64,000 nt of DNA from Cyclospora cayetanensis (lineage: Eukaryota; Apicomplexa; Conoidasida; Eucoccidiorida; Eimeriidae), in NCBI RefSeq assembly GCF_002999335.1, contig NW_020312040.1:1-64000 (forward strand). The letters run 5' to 3'. The notes beneath the pieces are model-generated. The model was not told the DNA's origin, did no database searches, and was given only the letters and a program-made list of their open reading frames with translations. Shown here piece by piece: positions 23,101 through 33,981 of this stretch (the stretch's first letter is position 1; every line of letters starts with the position of its first letter). The translations under genes were made by a program, and so were the position numbers.

Positions 23101-26100
23101 TCAGCGCTCGCTAGTCTCAGAACCCAGCACATCTATAGCTTCATGTGAATACATCACCTCAAGAGGGGCGATCGCCCTCTGCGGCAAAGCCCACAAATCT
23201 ATCAGGAGCTCTGAGCCATTTTAAGAAAGCCTAAATTGATAGTCCTGTGGTACCTGAGATTTGGGGGGGAATCGATAAAACAGCAGCACTGATTCATGAG
23301 AGGATGGTTACAACCACCTGGCTGCAAACGTCTTCATCTGGTCGTCGTCTAGTTTTCCTTATAATGTCTTATGATCTCAAATGATCAAATCTCCAGGCTC
23401 AGAACACACAAAGCACCGGCGCTTATCATAATACCGTGCTGGTCTTTTGTGTTTTCCGCACTCATCCGCATGCATCAGCCAGCTGTCCTCTACAAAGCTC
23501 CGCCGGTAGGGGTGACTGCTGACCCCGGAACACCAAGTGCAGGCCCAGATCGGAAGGAAGGTTCTCCGTGTAGACCGACAATTCGCGAGAGGAATGGTAG
23601 AGTCGTGCACTGTTGGTTTTTCAGTGCGCTCAACAGAAGATAAAACATCAAAGAAAGCAACTGGAGTTACGTGAGCAGAGAGTACCAAATACCATAACTG
23701 TCTCAGGGTGATTTGCTATATCATGGTCAATGTGTAGGCGAGTCATGGACGAACGTTAGAACGCTATAACGGGCTTCGTATTCTCATCCGTGATGATACT
23801 CCTGGGGAATCTGTGAAGTTTCCAAACACTAGCTTAGGATGATTGCATGACTCTCTGACTTCTAAGACAGTTTGAACCAAGGACGACGTGAGCATACTTG
23901 CCGAGTCTGTTTGTCAAGAACCACGAGATGCCCTTTTCTCCTTGCTGTGCCGAAGTCCAACAGTGATGTTCAAAGCGATATCAGTTAAAGTGTTTTCGGG
24001 AACCGGCTGATTGTGCTAAAGGTCCGGTTTTAAAACATAGCATGTTTCAGCTGCTGGCAATCTGATTGGGACAGTGCACGCTCGTCTGACGCCGACCGCA
24101 TCCCAGTCCACCTGAAAGATCGTGATAGCTCTTCTACTGCAATGTGGATCCCGCTAGGACCCGAAAGAAGATGGGGATGTGGTCCTGCGGAAAGCGGCAA
24201 TGCGAGGCAAAATCGAACTGTACAAGCGGGCTGCACACACGAAGACTCATTACTTTGTTGTGAACCACGGACAGCCGTCCGCGATATGGTAGTGCTTCAC
24301 CCATGTACCATCGTAGACTTTTGCAATAAAAGCGGATGACTAGATCCAGAAGTGTAGAACGAACGCATTCTCTGTAAAAAAAGGTTCATCATCACATTCA
24401 AGAGCAACTGCGCTGCGCAATAGCGAGTTGTCGGGGCGCCGTAAGAGCGCGGTGGCAACCTCATTGGTAAAGCTGCTAATATAATTCACTGCACAATAGT
24501 TTTTCAGGAGCCGCCCAAGTCAGAAAACAGGCCTAGCCAATTATCTAAATCCCCACACCCTTCGGACGGTCAAATAAAGGCAGAGAGTCGGCCTGAATAG
24601 TAAAAGGATGCCCATATAAGCAGTGCGAGCTCTATTATTTCGCGTCCCGCTAGGCCGCAGAAAGGTACTTGTCCTGCAATGGATACAGCTGTTCCGTTTC
24701 CGCGCGGTACCAAGAATAACAAGTAATCATTTGATGCTTTGCAGAATGGATAGCATGTTGGAAGGAAATAGCACCCACTGCGCCTTCACTTGGATTCATT
24801 GCATTAAAGCACTGATGCTCACGACCGGACAGCACAAGTGCCGAAGGAGTTGCAAAGAGGAGAATAAGCTCCTTAATGTACAGAAGCCTCCTCTATAGGG
24901 GTCACAGATTACATATGTTCACGTAGGCCAGTTAAAGGAAAACCGCTCTGAACAATCGGAAAGAATTCTGCAGTACAAGCTTCGCAACTTCCGTGGGCCT
25001 GCGCAAAGGTAAAGGCCATGCTGTTGTTGCTTCAGTAGTTGCTGAGTCTGGCTCGATTCCTGCAGCCCAACGTAGATTCTTGGAAATGCAATCGCTAGCA
25101 TAGAATCGAACAATTGTATGCCTTCAAAAAGCACTGCTTGCCCCCAACCACTGAATTGCTGTAGGCCATGTAGACCCTCTTGGATGCTTGGGGAAATACC
25201 AAGGCATCAACAATGTAGACAGCCATGCAGCCCTTTTCCATTATCTCACTGAAATTCCGATTAAGCTGCCGTCGCAGCCGTTTAGGAGCATTAACATGTG
25301 AAGAGCCATGCACAGCTACTCGAATTTAACAGTGTGAATGTGGAACACAGTCACTAGGGTGGATGCGGATTTGTAAGAAATCGTTTGTGGAGTTGGAAGT
25401 CGAGCAAACAAGAAAGCTGTGCAATTTGTTATGTAAAGCACCAGTATAAGGCAGCGCGAACTTCCTTGTCATAGCGCTTTGTTTTAAGGGGCTTTGAAAA
25501 TTAATGATGATGTGTTACCTGCCTTCTTTTATCAATAGCAGTAAATTGCGCCAATTGGCGCTGGCCATTTACCGCACTCTGCTTTTGCCCAGATAGTCAT
25601 CAGCCTGCCTCGCCATTTTTTTACCATGGCGTGAAGCGTCCAGTACTGCGGAACAAAGCTGGGTAACCCGCTAATCAGCTCAATACGATGCGCTGGATGA
25701 CCAGCAGAAGGCCAGCCTGCTGCTGCAAATTCCTGATTATTCAGCACATCCACGACCTCCCCCTCGATATGTACTCATTCCTGTTCACTTGCAGTTCAAT
25801 ATTCGATAGAATCGGCTTATTAACAACACAGTTCAAAGCCGAAAAGGCGAGTTGCATACCAAGAGTCGTCTTCTTTCACTACACTGCTGAGACCTCCGCG
25901 TAAAACACGTTGCCTCACATCGTTGAGGTTCCAACTCTGACCAGCTCATCTTAGATAAAAGCAGCCTTGTAGAGGATACCTGAAGGTGAATCTCCCAGGG
26001 ACACCATGGATAAGCCAATGGATTGCACGCATGGGAGCATAGGTGCGCGCTGTGGAGGCTGGTGTGGGATGAAACTATGATTACACCATTCTGCACAGTT

Positions 26101-28438
26101 CCATCGTAGAAGTCCCAGACCACGTATTTAGGACTCAAAACCAATATGAAGCGAAAAATAAATGTCGTAGACTTGCCGATCCTTGGGTAGTGCAGCCCGT
26201 TAGCAAAGGTGATTCTAGGCACAGCGCTAAAGCGTGAACGTGCAGACTGCAGTTCGTCACCGGGAATCACAAATTTGCTTCTCATCCATTGCCGAATGAC
26301 GCTAGCAATTTTCGACCACTGAAGTGAACTTGTGTCGGCTGGATAAATAATCGTGGAAGGGTCTCCAACAGAGACTACACATCTTAGCCGCCTTAAGTGC
26401 GCCGCAGTCTTCTTGAGGAGCTCGCCATTTCCCTGGTGCAGTTTTTTGATCGTCAAGCAGCCTGATTCCGGTTGATACAGTCTTGTTGCTCAAGTGCGTT
26501 CATGTTTTCATGTGCTTGCAATTCTACTCTCATTTTTTCATACTAGAGACTGGTGCATTGTTGGAAGGTTAACTGGGGTGGTCTATGAGGGCGAGTGCCC
26601 TCTGACTTTTCGTTCTAATTTAGAGTAGACCGTAGGCTAGGCCTAGTGGCCACAGACCCAACATTCATAGGTTCTATATTCTAGGCTGGGCTAGACTTCT
26701 GAGCCAGAGACGCAGAAGTTGTGCCCAACAACTTGTAAAACCTTAAGCAGTCCGTCATTGAGGAAGCTTTACCGGTCGATTGTTGCATCGTTGAGACGCT
26801 GTACATCGTGCAACCACCAGCTCTGACTGTTCTGTTCGACCCCAGAGAAAGCATTTGTAAAGCAGCTGTTTGTCCACGTTGTGGCTTTTGCAAGTCAAAG
26901 TTTCATGTTTCTTGATATTTGAACAGTATAATAGGCTTTCCTTCTTTAGCATTTTCAATCCTCTAAGCTGCTTTCTGCGTTAGGCGCGAGCGTGAAGCAA
27001 GGCACGAAATGTGGTAATCCCTTCAAGTAGACGACTGCCTTTGCATGAATACCGCCACCATTAAATAATTCTCTTCCAGCAAACATTCCAAAAGACCACA
27101 CGTATCTCTGTATTTGCGGGGTGCAAAAGCAAGGTAAATTCTCCAACCATCCGATAAATTTGCGAGTACCATGCCCATCCACATGCCCGTCTGCTCTTCT
27201 GGTCTGCATTGCCTCATCGACACATCCATGAGCATTTTAACAACAAGAAATTAAAGCTTTTATACCAGATGCGGATTTGCTGCATTCGCATAAGCTTGGA
27301 GGGCGCCTCCTGCCGCCCCAACAGGCGTCATCTCACCGATTACTCATGCCACAAGGTGTGCCTTCCTGTGTGTTACCAAATATATCATTGAACCACCGAG
27401 TGCTGTCTGGAACCTGATATCCCACTGTATCTGTAATCACTGTATGAGTGAGTAACGGCTGCACCGAACCATGCGGCTCTACCAACTAACACTTTATCTG
27501 AAGACTCCGTATAGCCACATTCAAGTCCAGACTCAATGCAAAAAATTAGTGAAGTTGATAAGGGCTTTAGAGAAGCTCCCGGCTTTACCGGCTAGCGCCT
27601 TTGAGAGTTCTTGAGATGAGGGGAAGGGGGGAATAGCTATTGTTTTGTGTCTGACAGCAAATTGCACACAGCATCCAGCGCATGCGCTCGATGCAGTACT
27701 TTTCTTTGATCGCATCGAGAAAAACTCTCTCCAGCAACAAATTGGAAAAACAAGCAGTCAAGTTGAGCATTCAACTAGTTCTCAATTCTTAGTTACCACA
27801 AGGAGCGGTGTACAGAAGGTCGAACTGTGGCTGCGCCGACTACAAGGGTGAAAAGAGAAGGGTGCACAGGCACGGGGGAGAGGGCAAATAAGGGCAGTTG
27901 CTTGGCCTACAAAGAGTAGTTCCTCTATATATGACTCATCTCTAGCTAACCGTTGGCGTCAAACATTTCCGTAGAGTACCCCATTCCCCTCGCCAAGCCC
28001 CTGTATGTCCTTACTACATTGCCAATCGAATTGGATGGTTCTGTCATGGCTCGTGTCTCCACCCTGCGAGCCTAGCACATCCCGTACTGGCTTGCTGGCC
28101 ACCTTTTTACGTTTTAAAAGTATAATGCATGGATTCTGGGCTAAAGCAAGTGCTCATGAGCGAGAGATCATGCAGTGACTGCCGATGAGTCAGGGACTGA
28201 AGTGACCGAACACGGCAGCAGCATGTAGTACGAGTACATTATCAAGAGCTCTTGGGGAAAAAAGGCTTCCTAATTCCATGGACAAATAAATCTAAATGAT
28301 GGATAAGTGGTTCTCTCACCTGAAACTCACACTTGGTTGGCATCGTGTAGCCTGGAAGCTCCAGGTGTCGGTCGTTGGAACACCTGTTGTGTTACCCCGG
28401 CCTACTGTACAGCCGCTGCTCTGTGAAGAGTTGAAGCG
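20120..28438. other. Gene-poor region of about 8.3 kb
   Basis: The first few hundred bases upstream of 20119 should hold the ApiAP2 promoter and 5' UTR. Beyond that I find no frame with recognisable protein similarity or convincing exon borders. Microsatellites and CAG triplets, common elsewhere, are almost absent, so the base texture differs from the flanks. The longest open frame is 207 codons (26456-25833, minus strand) and looks like chance or a decayed copy. A minus-strand frame near 27209-26955 has a faint integrase-like look (WLENLP) that I could not confirm. Confidence 0.6.
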
Positions 28439-28879
28439 TTGACAAGGAGGGCCCCCTATGCCATACTGAGTACAATGCTTTGTGGTTCATTAATTCGAAT
28501 TTTGTTTTGTCAAGGTTTTGCCCTGTCTGAGTCACCTACACACCGGAGCAACCGCGAAAGTCCGCATATGCTAAAGAGACCTCACCACGCCCTCCCTGCT
28601 CCGACTCAGTTCGCAGCAAGTCACATCTCAAATAAATCTGAAACCTTGAGCACTTACAGGGCATTTTTAAAGATCTCTTTTGGCCCATCCTTCACCTCTC
28701 AGGTTCCCCTGTGGGATATTTTATCATGTCTCTCGGCTATAAACGCTCGCTACACTGACGACTCACCGCCAAATTCGTCAAACTCTCTTGGAGTCTTCCA
28801 AAAACCTCAGTTTACCTCAGTCTCAGTCTCTCTAGATGGCCGGGCATCCCTCCGTTTCCATGTGTGTACTCAGGTGAAA

Positions 28880-29365
28880 ATGGATGACAACTCTGTGCCT
28901 GGAAAGCCGATATTCAAGGGCAACAGGATAAACGTAGGGTTGTGTGCGCTGGCCGTGGTGTATGCGGCTCTCTCCATTTACCTCATGACTCAGACAGGGC
29001 ACCCTCCAAACGTTGAGAAGTATCCCTCGGCTCTTTCCTGGATAACTGCTACCAACTCCTTCGCACTGATTGGCAGTCTCTTCGGCGTCCTTGTCACTCT
29101 CCCTGCATGCAAGCAAAAGACTCTTGGAAGCCTGACTGTTCTGTGCTACACAGTCTCTTTCTTTTTGGCAGTCGCCTCGTTGTTGTTTGTTGTCTTTAGC
29201 TACTTCAGTATCTACTGGATTGGATTCTGTGGGGTCCATGTTTTCATCTCAATGATGGGTGTTGGAGCCGCCTACGCACACTTTAGGGCCCTTTCAAGTC
29301 AAGAAGAACTTGAGGAGACACTGCCCATCGCCGCCTCGCTTCCTGTTGCCACAGAGTCCGCCTAA
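28880..29365 (+). CDS. Small four-pass membrane protein, hypothetical
   Basis: I do not recognise a named family. The ATG at 28880 gives 161 residues with four clear hydrophobic segments: about 14-34 (VGLCALAVVYAALSIYL), 48-70, 76-105 and 107-131. A short acidic tail, EELEETLP, ends the protein. The topology (short N-terminus, paired helices, one loop with Pro and Lys after the first) resembles MARVEL- or tetraspan-like small membrane proteins of coccidia. The frame is open upstream to 28439, but that extension is Ser/Pro-rich without a membrane segment and more likely 5' UTR. A possible acceptor CTCAG at 28873 would allow an upstream exon. It is isolated, with the gene-poor region upstream and a convergent methyltransferase downstream. 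Confidence 0.7.
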   Translation: MDDNSVPGKPIFKGNRINVGLCALAVVYAALSIYLMTQTGHPPNVEKYPSALSWITATNSFALIGSLFGVLVTLPACKQKTLGSLTVLCYTVSFFLAVASLLFVVFSYFSIYWIGFCGVHVFISMMGVGAAYAHFRALSSQEELEETLPIAASLPVATESA

Positions 29366-29888
29366 ATATATAAGCTTTAACTATCCAGTCAGCGGCACAG
29401 CCTAACAACAGGAGGGGAGGCGAAGCACCTTCACTAGAGCAGTCAACAGGTGTTGCACTCACAATGCAGCTGATCCAAAAAAACACAAGTTTATGCAGAT
29501 ATATTGGCGTGATCGCACACGTGAAGTAAACGCTCGCATACATGCGGCATCTGCATGCGGGGAGAAGACGCAGCACTGCGTCATGTATCTTTACATGCAA
29601 TGTGCTCTATATATTTCCATAAAGACTATTAGTTTTGTTAGTGGCTATGCACAGCATGGGCGTGAAATTTCAAAAAGCCCACAGAGGATTGTGAACAGCG
29701 GGGAATCCTTGTGGAGTTTATGTATTTTAAATGAAGGAACCGAGTGCAAAAAGCCTTCAACGTACATACACCGCAGTTGTATGTAGATAATGTGCTTGAA
29801 AAAGCCAGATAAATCCTCAAAGCGCCTCCTCCTAGTGATGCGTTTGGAGTCTCTGGGAACTCCTTTTAAGGAGAGATTCTTTAAGGGG

Positions 29889-31892
29889 TTAGCTTCGCCT
29901 TTTGAACTTTGCAATGAAAAATCCAATAGTGTCTCCCGCTACACAGAAGCGTTGCACCTTGGAACCTTCATGCCTTCGCTCCGCAGCTGCGTAGAAGGGT
30001 TCCGCAGGCTCTAGATCTAAAGGCAGCTTTTTAAGGGCCCATTCTACGTTGCCCTCGTTTTCTTCCCAGCTGATAGAGCATGTGGAGTATACTAGAATAC
30101 CCCCCGGTCTAAGTAGCTCTGTGCCCTTAGAGAGAAACTGTCTTTGATAGAGTGCAGCCGCCTTTACCGAGCGCGCGTCCACGTCGTCAAAGACGATGCG
30201 TGGTCGCAATCCGAGACCTGTGCAAGGTACATCTGCCAGTACCTTATCGAATCGAGACTTAAGCTGGGAAGCCTCTCCAAGCGAGCAATGCCACATGTCT
30301 TTCGTGCTATCTGCGTGGATGCATTCCACGCGGGGGGCCCCCAAGCGGGCCAGGAGGGATAACATGTCCTCTGCTCTCTTCTTGCTCCTCTCAAGGGCTA
30401 CTAGCACCCCAGTGTTTCTCATAAGAGACGCTAGATGGGCTGTCTTATGGCCTGGAGCTGCGCACATGTCCAGCACATGCTCGCCAGGCTGGGGAGAGAG
30501 CACCAAACCCACAAGGCACGAAGGCAGCTGCTGCGCGACCAACGAGGCGGGCAGATCGGACAAATCAAAGGCGCTGCACACCCGCATGCACACGAAGAAA
30601 GATACAGCCTCCAGAAACCCGTTGCCATCAGCAGCAACAGGAACACGAGGAAAATCAATTGCACCCACAATTAGGTGTCCATTTTCCGCCTCCTTGGTGC
30701 AGCAGTAACCGCCGCCCCGAGTCGAGGAAAGGACGACTCTGCATCATTCGGGCATGCAGGAGTAAAAACGCATGACGCAAACACTGATGCGGAGAGTGTA
30801 CTTTTGCAGTGATGCACGCGCAGCTGGGAAGAAGACAGACGTTTTGGTGTACGGTCTACGGAATAACGCGAGCAGACTTGTCCGAAAAGTAGCCCGAAGG
30901 ACCCCCTACGACTGGAGGCCCTCTGAAAGCATTGCAGAATGCTGCAAGGGGAACTTAAAAGGCTCGGTAGTATGGAGCCCGCCTTACCTCTGCATGCATA
31001 TGGCCTGCCCTTTGCTGTGCATGAAGACTTCCTTAAGTGGTTGCACCAGACGACCCCTCCCACAGAAGACACCCCATCGCTCGACAGCCTCTCTGTCCTT
31101 CTCCCCAATGTAGGCTCCCCTTAGGAACTTGAGTGGCCGCATGCATGCAACGAGATCGCCTCCTACGGGCGACAGGATGACCCCTTTTGCTTCCCCAGAC
31201 GCTCGGAGCCTTTCGAAGGGCCCTGCACCTCTGAAGGGACGCGGCAAGGCCCATACAGACACTTCTGCCCCCTCCCTTATGCCTCTCTCTGCTGCGAGAA
31301 TGCCTGGTGCAAAAACGTGGGAACCTCGAAGGACGGACTGACCACATTGCGGCCCGACAACCACCATAGGACCTCTGAAAGCCCCAGTTCGAGAGTGATA
31401 CCCAGATAAAGGAGAATCGCTGGTGTCAGGAGTGCTGCCATGAGGGATGCTGGGCACTGGTGTATCCGCCGAGGAAGGGCCCACCTGAAAACTCCCTGAG
31501 GGCTCCCCATGCTCTGTACAGCTGGTAACTCGGGGCTGGTTGGCTGAAAGGGTTTGAAATCGAGGGAAAACGAGAATATCCGCGAAGGCGGGGTGTACAT
31601 AGCCCTTGGCTCCGAGGCATTTTTCTGCTTCCGCAAGTGCAACTGCGGTGTCTGGACACCGCAGCCGGTTCACCCGCAAGGTGACGATTCGAGGAGGGAC
31701 GAGAAGGTGGTTGATCTGGGAATCAAATGATGGAGGAGAACTCGCACAAGCTGCTGGTGTTGTTCTTCCAGGTGACGATGCGACAGTAATTGTGGTACCT
31801 ATGTCATGGGTGGAGGAGGCGAGGGCATCATAGAGCTCAGGACATAGAAGATCCTTTACTGTAAAGCCCACGCCACGCCCTTCGCCAACCAT
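29889..31892 (-). CDS. NSUN6: NSUN6-type RNA (cytosine-5)-methyltransferase with PUA domain
   Basis: Two exons, 31892-30988 and 30573-29889, join in phase 2 and give 529 residues from ATG 31892. Residues 180-260 form a PUA domain (VVVGPQCGQSVLRG, HVFAPGI), as in human NSUN6. After the junction come LPSCLVGLVLSPQPGE and the S-adenosylmethionine motif DMCAAPGHKT. Motif IV is DVPCTGLGLRP and motif VI, with the catalytic Cys, is VYSTCSI. The end, GDTIGFFIAKF, is also the NSUN6 ending. Human NSUN6 methylates C72 of tRNA-Cys and tRNA-Thr acceptor stems and some mRNAs; the same role is inferred here. The intron (30987-30574) is GC-rich with an open frame. The start faces the adaptor-like gene at 32436, so the two share a promoter interval of about 540 bases. 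Confidence 0.93.
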
Positions 31893-32435
31893 CTCATTTT
31901 AGCGTTTTCAGTGTGTCGAATCGTGGATGGAAGCACACGCGAGTGTGGCCCTATATATGACGACGCCCATGAACATTCAAGTTCAAGGGACTCACGGCAC
32001 TTTTCATTTGCAGCCGCTCGCTCCGCTGAGCAACAACGAGGAGAGAGAAGACGAAAAACGTCTTAAATAACGTGAAGAGGGAGAGTAAAACCACGTTATT
32101 CGAACTCCTGCGTAGGCGGAGGGCAGGCACCAGGGAGTGCTCTACGGGGGGCACCTGGTGGTTCTGGCCACTGCTGTCGTGTCGCCCCTGGGGGCCCTCT
32201 TGCACTTTGTGGGTGTAAAGACGGCTCTTTTTGTACCCCTTTGTCTCGCAGCCAGAACTGCTTTTTGTATTCAAGAAGCTATGCTTATTCCCATGTTTGA
32301 GACAGCGGAGACTTGCACAAATAAGCGTCGCCGCTCCGCCTCAGGGGCCCCCAGGAGGGGCCCCCCGTCCCATTAGTTTCTGCAGGCGCTCGTTCTTTGG
32401 ATGGGCACGAAAACTTCTTGCGAAGCCACTGCAGA
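31893..32435. promoter_or_regulatory. Divergent promoter interval
   Basis: Separates the NSUN6-type start (-) from the AP-5-like start (+). No classical TATA box can be assigned. The interval must serve both genes unless the plus-strand gene has an upstream exon; the acceptor-like TGCAG just before 32436 leaves that open. Confidence 0.45.
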
Positions 32436-33374
32436 ATGAATGCTTCGAGTCTGTTGGGAGGGCCCCATGGTCCTCCCCAGATGGATACTTCGATGAGCAC
32501 GCTGGCAGGTGGAAACTCCGACCCCCGCCCCGAAGGAGTGGGAGCTTTGCCATCAGAATCCACTTCCTCTTATTCGGAAGTGCCTTTCCACGCCTCGTCT
32601 CCCTTCTCGCATCACGCCGACAAGGGGCCCCCCTCTAGTGTACCTCATGGGGCCTCGGGTAAGGGCTCCTCCACCGGCGTCTCGCGAGGGGCCCCCGGGG
32701 GGGAGGGCCCCCTGGGATACTTGCTCTATTCGATTGCGCTGGCACACAACGACCACTCTCGCGTGTCTGCTCTGCTGACGCTGGAGGCGAACTGCGGAAG
32801 CCTCCTCTCGGATACTCAGCGTCTTCATGCAGCCTTCGCTGCTTTGGATGCAATCGTCTGCAACGCTGTGCCTTTCACTATTAAGACAGGCCGTCACCGA
32901 AAAATACACTGGACTGAAGAAAGTCTCGCTTCAGCTGCCCATGGCGCTGCTGCGGAAGAGCAGCAACAGCCCGAAGCCACTCCTGTTGAAGAGGCGACTT
33001 CCCCAGCAATAGACACTGGCAGATCGACTTCCCCTTATGCAAGAGGAATGAGGCTTCGCAAGGGGCCCCAAGGCTCCGGAGACACCCCGGCTGTAGAGCG
33101 ACGACGGACAGGAGGCCCCCTGAGAGTGGCTGCAGAGACAGCGCCAGAAGCAACTGCTGCACCAACGGCTGCTGCTCGATCCGGAGAGCCTAATAGTGCC
33201 CCTTTGCAATCCCCCCCCTGCAAAAACTACGCTAAATCCACGGCTGCAGAAGCCTCAGAGGCAACACCCTTGGAGGGAGACTCCTTGAGGCCTACTTCTA
33301 CGTGCAGCAGCGGCTCCGGAGCCTCAGCTTCTCCCGCCGAATCCAACATGTCCTTCCCCGCATCCCCCAGCAGT

Positions 33375-33413
<39 letters not shown>

Positions 33414-33944
33414 GGGATCTCGCGACTTCCCCGTTCTCCGCTGCCAAGGGCAGGAGCCATGCGATGCTCCGGCCCCTCTGCAACTGTAGTAGTTAAGCGA
33501 CCCTTCTCAGTGCTTTCACGCTATGTGACATTGCAGGTGTGGGTGTCGATGGCAGTGTCTCTAGACTGTCTCCTGGTGGCTCCCCAGTGGCTGCAGCGCC
33601 TCGTCGGGCTTCTGCATGCATTCGCGAGGAACGTGGGATCTCCAGCCGACGCCCCCTTTAGAGCCTTTGCATGCACGTGTCTTGAGGAACTTGAATTGGC
33701 ATACCCCGGTACAAGGAGCACAGGGAGGCAGTTTTGGGGTGGTAGTAGGGGCTGGGCTTCCGGAGTGGTTAAAGAAACAGTAGCAAAGGGGGGAGCCAAG
33801 TGGTGTATATACGCGTGCAGTCGGAGTCATGGGGAGAAAGAAACAGAAACAGAGTGACAGAGAGAGAGAGAGAGAGACAGAGAGACAGACAGAGAGAGAC
33901 AGAGAGAGAGAGAGAGACAGAGTGAGCGTGAGAGAGAGACAGAC

Positions 33945-33981
<37 letters not shown>

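Noticed and set aside
25833..26456. 207-codon minus-strand frame in the gene-poor block
   Set aside because: No recognisable domain, no ATG context, and composition close to chance.
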